Assembly (NCBI GenBank): GCA_937868015.1
Contig: CALMLW010000071.1
Coordinates: forward strand, 1 to 54,681
DNA length: 54,681 nt
DNA from: an uncultured Synergistaceae bacterium
GTDB lineage: Bacteria > Synergistota > Synergistia > Synergistales > Aminiphilaceae
Direction: 5' to 3'
Shown here in pieces: positions 1-8,816 of the stretch (its first letter is position 1; every line of letters starts with the position of its first letter). Both the position numbers and the translations under genes were made by a program. The notes below the pieces were generated by a model. The model worked only from the letters and a program-made list of their open reading frames with translations, was not told where the DNA came from and made no database searches.

Positions 1-563
1 CGTTCCGGGGGCACCGTATAGGGGGCATGGGGGCCGTACTGGACGGAGATGCGATCCTGGCGGCCGTGCCAAGTACGAAAAAGCTCCTCTTGCTCTTTTA
101 GGCGCCGATCGTTTTCCCCCGGGGAGTCGCCCCATACTATTCCCCGAGAGAGACCGCATCGGAGGCCGCTCTCCAAGGCTCCTCGGGCCACTTCGTCCAT
201 AAAAAAGTACATGTCGCCGAAGCACGTGATTCCCTGGGAGGCCATTTCCGCGATGGCCAACATCGTTCCCCAGTAGACGTGGTCCTCTTTAAGGCGGGCT
301 TCCACGGGCCAGACGGCCTGCTGTAACCACTCCATGAGGGGGCGTTCTTCCCCCAACCCCCGGAGCAACGTCATGGCGGCGTGGGTATGGGCGTTCACCA
401 GGCCAGGAATGAGGGCCCGGCGTCCCCCCCCGCCCACCACCTCGTCATCCCGCCCTTGCCCCGGGGGGAGGATGGCGGCGATGCGCCCCTCGGCCACGAG
501 GACGTCTCCATATACCCCCGAAGGAAGGTCTGCGTCGACCATACAAACGTTTCGAAAAAGCAT
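1..563 (-). CDS. mtaD: 5-methylthioadenosine/S-adenosylhomocysteine deaminase, N-terminal part
   Basis: Amidohydrolase-superfamily enzyme that deaminates MTA or SAH to the inosyl product in the cytoplasm. Only the first 187 codons lie in the window; the gene runs off the left edge. The metal-binding HxH is visible as NAHTHAAMTLLRG (His59, His61), after a short beta-sandwich segment starting MLFRNVCMVDADLPSG. The ATG at 563 is preceded by AAGGGGGTG at good spacing. It is the last visible gene after mtnA and ahcY on the same strand, which fits SAM by-product recycling. SsnA-type or other nucleoside deaminases of the same clan cannot be excluded because the C-terminal half is missing. Confidence 0.82.
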   Translation of the reverse strand, partial: MLFRNVCMVDADLPSGVYGDVLVAEGRIAAILPPGQGRDDEVVGGGGRRALIPGLVNAHTHAAMTLLRGLGEERPLMEWLQQAVWPVEARLKEDHVYWGTMLAIAEMASQGITCFGDMYFFMDEVARGALESGLRCGLSRGIVWGDSPGENDRRLKEQEELFRTWHGRQDRISVQYGPHAPYTVPPE

Positions 564-876
564 GGCCACACCCCCTTTAGTTTTTTTCGTCGACCTCGTT
601 TCCCTTTCGCCCTGGAGGAAGGACCGCCCGAACGAAGCTGTCCGGAGAAGATTTTATTCCGGCGGCGAAGATCCCGTAAGAGGGCGGCGGAACAAAAGTC
701 GAAGGGATGACACTTTCACAGCTCTGCGTCTGAGCTTCTCATCCCGGGGTCGACGGCACGGCAAAGTATCCAGGCCCTTTTGCCTTTCAGTTCCGCAAAA
801 AAATTCTTCGAAAAATGGTTAAAGGGCCGCAGAATCGATATGCCAAATCAATAGAAAGGGATCTCGGTCGACGGCT
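564..876 (-). promoter_or_regulatory. mtaD leader with two hairpins (candidate regulatory RNA)
   Basis: A 313-base gap between ahcY and mtaD with no convincing gene. Read on the minus strand it holds GGCAAA/TTTGCC (784-779 with 765-760). It then holds a nested element in which GGGATGA/TCATCCC (745-739 with 710-704) encloses AGCTC/GAGCT (736-732 with 724-720), leaving a one-sided bulge GTGAAAGTG. I do not recognise the SAM-I, SAM-II, SAH or THF riboswitch cores here. It may be a leader RNA or only chance pairing in GC-rich DNA. Confidence 0.3.
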
Positions 877-2121
877 TTACTCTTTCCAGCTCGACAGGTA
901 GGCTTCCTGTTCGGGGGTCAAGCGCTCCACAGCCAGCCCCAGAGAGGCGAGCTTCGACAGGGCCACCTGGCGGTCCAAGTCGTCGGGGACCCGGTGTACC
1001 CCTGGAGGGAGCTCTGTGTGGCAGAGGTGCAGGACCGAAAGGAGTTGCAACGCAAAACTCATGTCCATGATCTCGATGGGATGTCCATCCCCCGCCGCCA
1101 AGTTGACCAGGCGCCCTTCCGCCAAAAGGTGCAGGCGACGGCCGTCGCGCAGCCCATAGGTCGTAACGTTGGGGCGATAGCTTTCCACGTGCTCGGATCG
1201 GGCCAAGAGGTCGGGCTTGGATATTTCCACATCGAAATGCCCCGCGTTGGCCAGGAGGGCCCCATCTTTCATGACATCAAAGTGTTCCCCCCTCAGGACA
1301 TGAATGTTCCCCGTAACGGTGATGAAGACGTCTCCCTTCCGGGCGGCGTCGATCATGGAGGCGACCCCGTGGCCGTCCATAAGGGCCTCCAGTGCCCTAT
1401 GGGGGTCGGCCTCCACCACCACCACCGAGGCCCCCAGGCCCTGGGCTCGGGCGGCCACTCCCCGGCCGCACCACCCATACCCCACCACCACCACGGTCTT
1501 TCCCGCCACCACCATGTTGGTGGTGCGCATCACCGCGTCCCAGACCGACTGCCCTGTGCCGTAACGGTTGTCGAAGAGATACTTGCTGAAGGCGTCGTTC
1601 ACCGCCAGCATGGGAAATTTGAGAACCCCCTCGAGTTCCATGGCCCGAAGGCGTTTCACCCCGGTGGTGGTCTCTTCGCATCCCCCTCGAATGCGGGGCA
1701 ACAGGTCCGGACGCTCTTCGTGCAATAAGGATACCAGGTCTCCCCCGTCGTCGATGATGATATCGGGATCGAAAGAAATGGCGTCCCGGAGGTACCGACA
1801 ATAGGTCTCCGGGTCCATGCCCCGGTGGCTGTATACGGCAATGCCTTCTTCTACCAGGGCGGCACAGACATCGTCCTGGGTCGAAAGGGGGTTGCTCCCT
1901 GCGGCGGCCACCTCGGCCCCCAGGAGCTTAAGAGTCTTCAAGAGGCACGCCGTTTTCGCCTCCAGGTGAAGACAGACCGTCACTCTCCTCCCCGCCAAAG
2001 GCTTGGAAGGACCGTGCTTCTGGGCAAGATAACGAAGAACGGGCATGGCATCCCAGGCCCAATGGATCTTTTCCTGGCCCCGGGGGGCTTGTTCGGGGTG
2101 GGCAATGCGTGACGCAGTCAT
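877..2121 (-). CDS. ahcY: Adenosylhomocysteinase (S-adenosyl-L-homocysteine hydrolase)
   Basis: NAD-dependent cytoplasmic enzyme that reversibly splits SAH into adenosine and homocysteine, relieving product inhibition of methyltransferases. At 414 aa it matches the shorter form without the insertion found in eukaryotic and many proteobacterial enzymes. Visible signatures are HLEAKTA near residue 52, EETTTGVKRL, NDAFSKYLFDNRYGTGQS, the Rossmann loop GYGWCGRGVA and NAGHFDVEI. The ATG at 2121 follows GGGAGGA at good spacing. mtnA lies 144 bases upstream and mtaD 313 bases downstream on the same strand. Confidence 0.95.
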   Translation of the reverse strand: MTASRIAHPEQAPRGQEKIHWAWDAMPVLRYLAQKHGPSKPLAGRRVTVCLHLEAKTACLLKTLKLLGAEVAAAGSNPLSTQDDVCAALVEEGIAVYSHRGMDPETYCRYLRDAISFDPDIIIDDGGDLVSLLHEERPDLLPRIRGGCEETTTGVKRLRAMELEGVLKFPMLAVNDAFSKYLFDNRYGTGQSVWDAVMRTTNMVVAGKTVVVVGYGWCGRGVAARAQGLGASVVVVEADPHRALEALMDGHGVASMIDAARKGDVFITVTGNIHVLRGEHFDVMKDGALLANAGHFDVEISKPDLLARSEHVESYRPNVTTYGLRDGRRLHLLAEGRLVNLAAGDGHPIEIMDMSFALQLLSVLHLCHTELPPGVHRVPDDLDRQVALSKLASLGLAVERLTPEQEAYLSSWKE

Positions 2122-2265
2122 GTATGCTTCCTCCCTCGTGTTTTAAAGTCCCTATCGACGGGCACATTCTACAGGAGCGCGCCCTTCTCCTCAATAATCG
2201 TCGTCGCAAAAAAGTGCCGCTCTACGATGGACTGGGAAAGCCTCTCTCCCCGGCGGCTTATGAAG

Positions 2266-3315
2266 TCAGGATTCCCAATAGATGTCATCTTCCGGTACGA
2301 AGGGTCTATCTCGGGCCTCTTTTAGGCTTTGATCGAAGGGGGGGTGAAGGACCCCCACTTCGGTGATGAAGGCACTGACCAGATCACCCGGGGTGACGTC
2401 GAAGGCGGGATTCCACACGGAAGCCCCGGGGGCCACCACGATCCCGTCGCCCCATCGGCGCACTTCCTCGTCTTTTCTGATCTCTATGGGAATATCGGCC
2501 CCCGTGGCGGTGTAAAAATCCACCGTGCTCCGAGGCATCGCCACGTAAAAGGGTACCCCATGGTACCGCGCCGCCACCGCCACTCCGTAGGTGCCGATCT
2601 TGTTGGCCACGTCCCCATTGGCCGCTACCCGGTCCGCTCCCACGATCACCGCCGACAGGGGAAACCGGGAAAAAAGGGCGGCGGCCATGCCGTCGCAGAT
2701 GACGGTGACGTCCATCCCCTCTTGGGATAGCTCCCAGGAGGTGAGCCGGGCCCCCTGGAGCACGGGCCGGGTCTCATCGGCAAAAATTTTTAACCGCTTT
2801 CCTTGATCTCGGGCGCTGCGAAGCACCCCCAGGGCGGTACCATGCCCTCCCGTGGCTAAAGCCCCGGCGTTGCAATGCGTCAGCACCATGCCCTCGTCGG
2901 GGAGTAGGGCGGCTCCAAAGGATCCCATGGCCCGGTTGACGGCCCGGTCCTCGCGTTCCAGGCGACACGCCAGCTCTTCCAGGCGCTGGATTCGTTCCTG
3001 GCGCCCCATCCTCTCCCCCATCGCCTCCCACTGATCGCGCATGCGACCCAAGGCCCAGAAGAGGTTTACCGCCGTGGGCCTTGTCCGGGCCAATCGGGCC
3101 ACCACGCGGTCCAGGTCTTCTCCCCGTTTTACCCCCAGGACCACCCCATAGGCCGCCGCCAGGCCTATGGCAGGAGCCCCCCGGAGGGCCAGAGCCTCGA
3201 TGGCGGAGGCCACAGCCTCGGGGTCATCGCAGCGGATCCACTCCACCGAACCCGGAAGACGGCGCTGATCCAATATTTCCAGCCGGTCTTTTTTCCATAC
3301 GAGGGGAACAATCAT
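2266..3315 (-). CDS. mtnA: Methylthioribose-1-phosphate isomerase
   Basis: Converts 5-methylthioribose-1-phosphate to methylthioribulose-1-phosphate in methionine salvage or MTA-shunt pathways. The 349 aa length is normal. Family motifs are GAPAIGLAAAYG, LTHCNAGALATGGHGTALG (catalytic Cys), DETRPVLQGARLTSWEL and GADRVAANGDVANKIGTY. Its ATG overlaps the xseA stop as ATGA, so translation is probably coupled. The related translation factor eIF2B-alpha fold is unlikely given the intact catalytic motifs. MTA arises from polyamine synthesis, and speD lies about 13 kb upstream. Confidence 0.94.
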   Translation of the reverse strand: MIVPLVWKKDRLEILDQRRLPGSVEWIRCDDPEAVASAIEALALRGAPAIGLAAAYGVVLGVKRGEDLDRVVARLARTRPTAVNLFWALGRMRDQWEAMGERMGRQERIQRLEELACRLEREDRAVNRAMGSFGAALLPDEGMVLTHCNAGALATGGHGTALGVLRSARDQGKRLKIFADETRPVLQGARLTSWELSQEGMDVTVICDGMAAALFSRFPLSAVIVGADRVAANGDVANKIGTYGVAVAARYHGVPFYVAMPRSTVDFYTATGADIPIEIRKDEEVRRWGDGIVVAPGASVWNPAFDVTPGDLVSAFITEVGVLHPPFDQSLKEARDRPFVPEDDIYWES

Positions 3316-4553
3316 GGCTTTATCCCTCGCTCAAAGGCCTCGGAGGGGGGAATAGCCCGTTCCACCGCCTCGACTTGTGCCAGAGCCACGGCATCCATGA
3401 AGCGGAGCCTTAGGCGGTCCCCCGGGAACAGCTCCTCTCCTCGGACGAGGGGAGTGCCGTCTTCCCTCTCGCAGAAGGGAAATCCCCTCCTCAAGGGATG
3501 CCAGGGCGAAAGGGCTTCAAGGCGTTCTTCCATGAGATCCAGCGCCTTACCGACTCCATCCAGAGCACTTCCCAGGGCTGCTCCGTGTCGCTGGATCAGG
3601 CGATCCAAGGTCTTTTCTCCTTCTTTTAAGTAACTTCTCACCGCTCGAGACCCCCTCTGCGTCCATTGGTCCATCTGTAAAGAGGCGCGATCATGGGAGC
3701 GGGAAAGGGCCATGTGCCCCCGGCGCGCCAGAGATTCCAGGCGATCCAAGATCTCTTGTCGGTCGGGAAGGAGCTTTTCCACCGCCGCCGAGGGCGTGGG
3801 TGTCGAGGCGTCGGCCACCATGTCGCAGAGGGACAGATCCGTCTGGTGTCCGATCCCGGTCACCAGAGGCACGGGAGAGTGGCGCGCGGCCCGTACCACT
3901 TGCTCGTCGTCGAAGGGGGAAAGGTCTTCCCGGGCTCCCCCTCCGCGTACCAACATAATGGCCTCCACTCCGGGCACATGCCCCGCGCGCCGCAGGGCTC
4001 GAACCAGAGACGCGGGAGCTCCCAACCCCTGGACCAGGGCGGGCACCACAAAAAAACGGCAGGAAGGAAAGCGCTTCCCCCCTACCTTGATGACATCCTG
4101 CACCGCCGCCCCCGTGGGGGAGGTCACTAGCGCCACCACCTCCGGGAAAGGGGGCAAGGGCCTTCTGAGGCGCGGATCCAAAAGCCCCTCACGCTCCAAA
4201 AGGCGACGCAACTCCTCCCGGGCTCGACTCTGGGCCCCCGCCCCCAGGGGGATTAACCGCAAGGCATAAATCTGATAAATTCCCCGGGCTTCGTAGACGG
4301 CGATGCGCCCCTCCACCAGGACGGCATCCCCTACCCGGGGCCAAGATATCTGTCTGAAGGCGTCGCCGCGAAAGAGCACTCCCCCCAGTCGGCTTTCCCC
4401 TTCGGACAATGTAAAGTAAGTATGCCCGCTGGAGTGTCTTTTTATTTCCGACAGCTCCCCACGGACCCAAAGGTGACGCAAGAGGAGGTCTTCGGAAAAC
4501 CTCTGGGAGAGATAGGCTCCCAACTCGCAGACGGAAAGGGACCGGGGCTCCAC
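3312..4553 (-). CDS. xseA: Exodeoxyribonuclease VII large subunit
   Basis: Catalytic subunit of the single-strand-specific exonuclease VII. The 413 aa protein has an N-terminal OB fold (about residues 1-95, with HLWVRGELSEIKRHSSGHTYFTL), the catalytic domain with EVVALVTSPTGAAVQDVI and LVRGGGAREDL, and GIGHQTDLSLCDMVADASTPTPSAA. A helical coiled region follows (about 255-370). The start is GTG, sharing one base with the nusB stop (TAGTG). No xseB small-subunit gene is adjacent in this window, although xseA and xseB are often neighbours. Confidence 0.95.
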   Translation of the reverse strand: MEPRSLSVCELGAYLSQRFSEDLLLRHLWVRGELSEIKRHSSGHTYFTLSEGESRLGGVLFRGDAFRQISWPRVGDAVLVEGRIAVYEARGIYQIYALRLIPLGAGAQSRAREELRRLLEREGLLDPRLRRPLPPFPEVVALVTSPTGAAVQDVIKVGGKRFPSCRFFVVPALVQGLGAPASLVRALRRAGHVPGVEAIMLVRGGGAREDLSPFDDEQVVRAARHSPVPLVTGIGHQTDLSLCDMVADASTPTPSAAVEKLLPDRQEILDRLESLARRGHMALSRSHDRASLQMDQWTQRGSRAVRSYLKEGEKTLDRLIQRHGAALGSALDGVGKALDLMEERLEALSPWHPLRRGFPFCEREDGTPLVRGEELFPGDRLRLRFMDAVALAQVEAVERAIPPSEAFERGIKP

Positions 4554-4993
4554 TAGGGCTCCTCGCCGGAGGGGGATTCCTGGGCCCGCACAATTTTCCC
4601 CAGTACGCCATTCACAAAGCGCCCAGAGTCTTCGGTGCCGTACTGCTTGGCGAGTTCCATGGCCTCGGAGATGGCCACCGCTAGGGGGGTCTTGCGGGCC
4701 ACCACACCTTCAAAGAGGGCCAACCGCACCGCCGCTCGATCCACAGCCACCATACGCTCCGGGCGCCATCCCACCACGTGCGTCCGGATCATCTGGTCAA
4801 TCTCGATCCTATGGTCCCAAGTTCCCTCCAGAAGGTCGCGGGCATACTCTTCCACGCCATCTTCTTCGTCGAAGTCCTGCAGCGCCCACAGCGACGCAGG
4901 AGTTTCTTCGGTGCGGAGGTCCAGCGCGTAGAGCAACTGCAGGGCGATCTCCCTCGATCGCCGCCGGCGCTGGGGTAACACGGCCTGTCCCAA
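4553..4993 (-). CDS. nusB: Transcription antitermination protein NusB
   Basis: All-helical RNA-binding factor that joins NusE/S10 at boxA in rRNA antitermination. The 146 aa length is typical. RRRSREIALQLLYALDL at the N-terminus and the C-terminal AISEAMELAKQYGTEDSGRFVNGVLGKI are classic NusB signatures. Translation probably begins at TTG 4993, which follows GAGGGGGG with a 7-base gap; no ATG lies near the motif. Its stop overlaps the xseA GTG. Confidence 0.94.
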   Translation of the reverse strand: MGQAVLPQRRRRSREIALQLLYALDLRTEETPASLWALQDFDEEDGVEEYARDLLEGTWDHRIEIDQMIRTHVVGWRPERMVAVDRAAVRLALFEGVVARKTPLAVAISEAMELAKQYGTEDSGRFVNGVLGKIVRAQESPSGEEP

Positions 4994-5042
4994 AAACTTA
5001 CCCCCCTCTTACGAGAGGCGAAGCGGCGCCCCTATTTTTAGT

Positions 5043-5558
5043 CTACCGGGGGCGCGGAGCCCCGCCATACCAAAGATCTATCGCCTTCCGACAAAAGATC
5101 TTCCACTTGTCCTGTCCCCGGGGGGTGAGCACCAGCCACGCGACGCCAAAGGCCCCTCCTCCGGCAATCAGGGCACCGAAGGTTCCGTCCCATCCCAGGC
5201 GCCCCACCGCCACCAGAACCCCGGCAGCCACTCCCCACGTCTCGGGGCGCCCCATCCACCGGCGCCAAGAGTGATCTTCCACTTCTCCCTCTTCCGTCCA
5301 GGATACTTCTACGACGCCGAATCCCAAGGGGGCAAGGAAAGCCCGTACATCGTCCCCCACGGCCCTCAGGGCTTCATCGGAGACCCCCCCCTCGCCGTTC
5401 GCGTACCCCAGGCGAACGGCGGCGGTCTGCCGCTCCTTCCAAAAATCTACGGCCCGGACTACGCAGCGCTCTGGGAGCATGCCCTCAAGGAGCTGGCGCA
5501 CCCCTCGGCTCTCGATCCAAAGGTTGCCCCGATCGGTTTGTTGCCACCACAGGAACAT
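5043..5558 (-). CDS. Hypothetical membrane protein next to Asp23
   Basis: A 171 aa protein I do not recognise. The N-terminal half (about 1-100) looks soluble, alternating hydrophobic strands with acidic residues. The C-terminal third has two predicted membrane segments (around WGVAAGVLVAVG and IAGGGAFGVAWLVL) joined by a short loop, followed by a basic tail. The ATG at 5558 follows AAGGGGTG at good spacing; the GTG at 5567 lies inside that ribosome binding site. It lies between asp23 and nusB. By position it could anchor the Asp23 protein at the membrane, as AmaP does in Firmicutes, but no AmaP sequence similarity is evident. Confidence 0.75.
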   Translation of the reverse strand: MFLWWQQTDRGNLWIESRGVRQLLEGMLPERCVVRAVDFWKERQTAAVRLGYANGEGGVSDEALRAVGDDVRAFLAPLGFGVVEVSWTEEGEVEDHSWRRWMGRPETWGVAAGVLVAVGRLGWDGTFGALIAGGGAFGVAWLVLTPRGQDKWKIFCRKAIDLWYGGAPRPR

Positions 5559-5609
5559 CTGCCTCACCCCTTGAGCGGTTTCTGTAAGACGGCAACGGGA
5601 TGGCCCGAT

Positions 5610-6179
5610 CTACACGCCCTCATCGGCTCTGGCGCCAGAAGAAGGGCATCCTTCTTTGCTGATGCTGAGGGTGGGGCCGTCGTCTCCCGAGTTTAGGGTG
5701 CCCGCCGCCGCTCCGTCTCCCACCGTCGCCGCCGGAGCCTCCGCTTCGACGTCGTTGAGGTAGATGCTCTGGACGAAGACGTTCACGGACTTCACTCGAT
5801 ATCCGGTAAACTTTTCAAGATGATTTTTTACCAATTCTTGCACGTCCCACGCCAGATCGGGGATTCGGAGGCCATACTTCACCGCCACATAGGCGTCCAC
5901 AAGGATTTGAGGAGGGGTTTTATCGTCCAGGGAGACGCGCATCCCTCCGCTGGTCTTTCTCCCCAGCCCAAGGGACGCCAGGGGACTGGCTCCGGCGGGA
6001 CGGACGCCCTGGACGCTGCGTAGCGCTTGAGTGGCGAGCTGGAGGATCACATCTTCCGAGATGCGAACCTCTCCCCCTCGGGGCGCGGCGGATTCCTCTT
6101 TCTCCTCAGATTCCGTAAAGTCTTGATCCTCCAAAATCTCCTCTTCGCGCATCTGCAGATCTCGTTCCTTCTCTTCCAT
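5610..6179 (-). CDS. Asp23/Gls24 family envelope-stress protein
   Basis: Asp23-domain protein, a family that forms membrane-associated layers and responds to envelope or alkaline stress in Firmicutes. After a strongly acidic N-terminal stretch (about 1-40), the domain runs from ISEDVILQLATQALRSVQGV through VDAYVAVKYGLRIPDLAWDVQ and YRVKSVNVFVQSIYL. The ATG at 6179 is chosen because AAGGGGGGT lies just upstream; the in-frame ATG at 6221 has no ribosome binding site. The glycine- and alanine-rich C-terminal tail is probably disordered. Co-directional with efp upstream and a small membrane protein downstream. Confidence 0.88.
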   Translation of the reverse strand: MEEKERDLQMREEEILEDQDFTESEEKEESAAPRGGEVRISEDVILQLATQALRSVQGVRPAGASPLASLGLGRKTSGGMRVSLDDKTPPQILVDAYVAVKYGLRIPDLAWDVQELVKNHLEKFTGYRVKSVNVFVQSIYLNDVEAEAPAATVGDGAAAGTLNSGDDGPTLSISKEGCPSSGARADEGV

Positions 6180-6257
6180 GCGGTACAACCCCCTTCTTAT
6201 GTGGGCTTTCCGGTAAACCATGGCGCATCAAAGGGCGCCCGGGCATCCCGGGAGGCG

Positions 6258-6830
6258 TTACTTCTTGGCTCGCTCCAGATAGAGCCCCGTACGGGTGTCC
6301 ACCACCACCACCTCGTCGGGGTTGATGAACATGGGCACGGTGATCGACAATCCCGTCTCCAAGGTGGCCGGCTTCCCTCCGCCGGACACCGTATCCCCTT
6401 TGAATCCAGGCTCCGTCTGCGTCACGCGGAGCTCCACGGATTTAGGAAGTTCGATCTCCATGACCCGACCTTCGTGCATGTCGATCTTCACTTCCAGGTT
6501 TTCCGTGAGGTACGACGCCATGTCCCCCAGGATCTCCGGGGAAAGGGACAGCTGATCATAGCTCTCCAGGTCCATAAAGACAAACAGATCCCCCTCACGA
6601 TAGAGAAACTGGGCGGGTTTCTGGTCAAAGATGATGCGCTCGAAGCGCTCTCCCGACCGGAATGACGTTTCCACGATGGATCCTGTCAAGAGGTTTTTCG
6701 CCTTGGTTTTCACCGTAGCTCCGCCGCGACCCATTTTATGGTGCTGGTAATCAAGAATCTCCCAAATCCCGTCCTGCCATCGGACCTTAAGCCCCACAAA
6801 AAAATCGCTGGTATCGACAATCTGCCCCAT
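6258..6830 (-). CDS. efp: Elongation factor P
   Basis: tRNA-shaped factor that enters the ribosomal E site and rescues stalling at polyproline. The 190 aa protein has three beta-barrel domains: KOW-like N-domain (1-65), OB domain (66-130, with VFMDLESYDQL) and C-terminal OB (131-190, ending in the signature GGGKPATLETGLSITVPMF). The tip of the first domain is KMGRGG, so the residue equivalent to E. coli Lys34 is arginine (Arg35). Thermus EF-P has the same. The start follows GGAGGATGG. Confidence 0.96.
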   Translation of the reverse strand: MGQIVDTSDFFVGLKVRWQDGIWEILDYQHHKMGRGGATVKTKAKNLLTGSIVETSFRSGERFERIIFDQKPAQFLYREGDLFVFMDLESYDQLSLSPEILGDMASYLTENLEVKIDMHEGRVMEIELPKSVELRVTQTEPGFKGDTVSGGGKPATLETGLSITVPMFINPDEVVVVDTRTGLYLERAKK

Positions 6831-6869
6831 AAACTCCCATCCTCCTAAACCGTCGGAATCAACCGATCG

Positions 6870-6875
6870 ATTATA
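6870..6875 (-). promoter_or_regulatory. -10 box of probable efp promoter
   Basis: On the minus strand TATAAT lies about 40 bases upstream of the efp ATG. The best -35 candidate, TGGTCA 18 bases upstream, is weak. This is the likely start of the efp-asp23-nusB-xseA-mtnA-ahcY transcript. The remaining 6880-7064 gap holds no recognisable gene or strong terminator. Confidence 0.5.
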
Positions 6876-7064
6876 GCAGCCCCTCCACCCCTCTGACCAC
6901 CGTCGTACCCCTTACGTCGCAAATTCGCTTTGGCGCGTCGTGGAAAACCGACGATCAGGGGATCAAAAAACCGACCCCGAAGGAGCTTTTGCGGCGGTTC
7001 TACCTAACGATCCCCGCAGACACCGACGGCTCTCCCCCCGCCGTAGCTCAATTATTTGTCCCCC

Positions 7065-8816
7065 TCACGGATTTCTCCGATGGGCGGTGGGGGCGAAAAG
7101 TTCATCGCTTTCCACCGGAGCATTGGGAATGTCCAGGATGTAAGGAATCACGATCATGGCCACCTCGGATTTTTTATGACTCTTGCTCTCCCATCGGAAG
7201 ATCTCCCCCAGAAGGGGAAGATTGCCCAGAACGGGGAAGGAGGTCTTTTGGGTCGACGTCACTTCCTGGAATAGTCCCCCCACCACAAAGGGCTCCCCAT
7301 TTCGGACTCGAACGTTGGTCGTCACCGACCGCGTGCTGGTGGCGGGGGTATCCCCGTTGGAGAAATCCAATGTGCCGGTGGATAGGGTCATCTCCAAGTT
7401 TACCAACCCGTCTCGACCGATCCGGGGGGTGATGTCCATCTTGGGTCCCGCTGTGGCGGTGGAGTATACCGGGTTGTCGTCCTTGTACGAGGAGATATAG
7501 GGCACCGAGGTGGTGAGGTCTATGGTGGCTTTCATGCCGTCCACGGTCACCACCGAGGGGCGGGCCAGATTTTTCCCTTGACCGTCAGTCTGCAGGGCAT
7601 TAAGGCCTGCGTCCAAAAGGCGCAGAGCTCCCTGGGATAGGTCTTCGGGATCGAGGCCGTCCAAGATCTGGCGCTCCGGATCGTACTTAGGGGGCTTATT
7701 GGTGTCCAGGTATCCGATGCTCATGCCCCCCTGGCCATAGGTCACGTACCAGTGCTTGTAGACGTGGGCGATGACGCTCTGGAGCTTGTCTTCGTTCCCG
7801 TGACTCACCTCGAAGATCCGGGCCTGAATCATGACCTGGCGCCCGGGATGATCGATGCGCTCCAAGGTCTGGGCCACCTCGTTCAGGATGTCCTCCCCAG
7901 CGGTGACATAGATCTCCCGGAGTCGAGCATCCACGGTGACCTTATCCACTCGCACCAATCCTTGTAGAAGGGGTACCACGTCCTCCGGTTTGGCATAGGC
8001 GACACGAAACACTCGGGTGCTCTCTTTCCCCAGGGCCCGGGCCAACTGGCCGCTTTTTCCCAGGATCAAGGAGTTCCCCATGTACGCATACTGCACGTCA
8101 TACATGCGCATGAGGTAGGCGAAGGCCTCCCGCATGGGGACGTCTTTCAGGCTCACCGTCACCGCAGCCGAAGGGAAGGAAGGATCGCAGATGATGTTGA
8201 GCCCCAACATCTTTCCCAACATAAAAAAGACTTGTTTTAGGTCTTCTTCTCGTAGCTCTAGCGTCACCGGCTTGTTGCTATAGAGCGGATCTCCGCCCCG
8301 GGCTACCGCTGGGACTCCTGAGGGCGTGGCGGGCCCCACAGTGAGAGGTTTCGTGGCGGGCTTAACCTCCAAAAAGATTTCAAGCTGGTTGGCCGGAGCC
8401 ACTCCCTTAGCCTGGCGCACCCGAAGGGGATGGTTCGTTTCAAAGACAAGGGCCATCCCTCGCTCCTGCTGCTCCATGCGCACCTTTTTCACCAAAGGCA
8501 CGTCGTCGTAGGCCCTTTCCCAAGTCCCGGAAGGGATGGAAAGCTTTGGGAAAAAGAGCTCCACCTCGTCGGGGTCCTCTCGCTGCAACACGGGAAGGGG
8601 TAATGAGGATCCCTTAATGTGACACAGCACCGCTTTATCCCCAAGCTGCTGGATTTCCACCCCCCCCACCACGGGCAACAAGGGGCCTCCTTCCGCCCCC
8701 CAAGCGAAAGCTAGCACCCCTAGGAGTAGGGCCAAGCCCCCTCCGAAGCCCCAGCCCTTCCTCGGGGCCGCCACGCCAGTGCCCCGGGTCGCGCCAACAA
8801 AACGCCGGACAGTCAT
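7065..8816 (-). CDS. pilQ: Type IV pilus secretin PilQ
   Basis: Outer-membrane secretin through which the pilus passes. The 583 aa protein has a signal-peptide-like segment (GGLALLLGVLAFAWGAEG), an AMIN-like domain, an STN/N0 domain (VTLELREEDLKQVFFML), N1-type repeats and a C-terminal secretin domain. That domain has VPYISSYKDDN, FVVGGLFQEV and FPVLGNLPLLGEIFR. The ATG at 8816 overlaps the stop of the upstream gene as ATGA, so the longer reading from 8855 is rejected. A type II secretion GspD is the alternative, but the pilMNOP neighbours favour PilQ. Confidence 0.9.
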   Translation of the reverse strand: MTVRRFVGATRGTGVAAPRKGWGFGGGLALLLGVLAFAWGAEGGPLLPVVGGVEIQQLGDKAVLCHIKGSSLPLPVLQREDPDEVELFFPKLSIPSGTWERAYDDVPLVKKVRMEQQERGMALVFETNHPLRVRQAKGVAPANQLEIFLEVKPATKPLTVGPATPSGVPAVARGGDPLYSNKPVTLELREEDLKQVFFMLGKMLGLNIICDPSFPSAAVTVSLKDVPMREAFAYLMRMYDVQYAYMGNSLILGKSGQLARALGKESTRVFRVAYAKPEDVVPLLQGLVRVDKVTVDARLREIYVTAGEDILNEVAQTLERIDHPGRQVMIQARIFEVSHGNEDKLQSVIAHVYKHWYVTYGQGGMSIGYLDTNKPPKYDPERQILDGLDPEDLSQGALRLLDAGLNALQTDGQGKNLARPSVVTVDGMKATIDLTTSVPYISSYKDDNPVYSTATAGPKMDITPRIGRDGLVNLEMTLSTGTLDFSNGDTPATSTRSVTTNVRVRNGEPFVVGGLFQEVTSTQKTSFPVLGNLPLLGEIFRWESKSHKKSEVAMIVIPYILDIPNAPVESDELFAPTAHRRNP

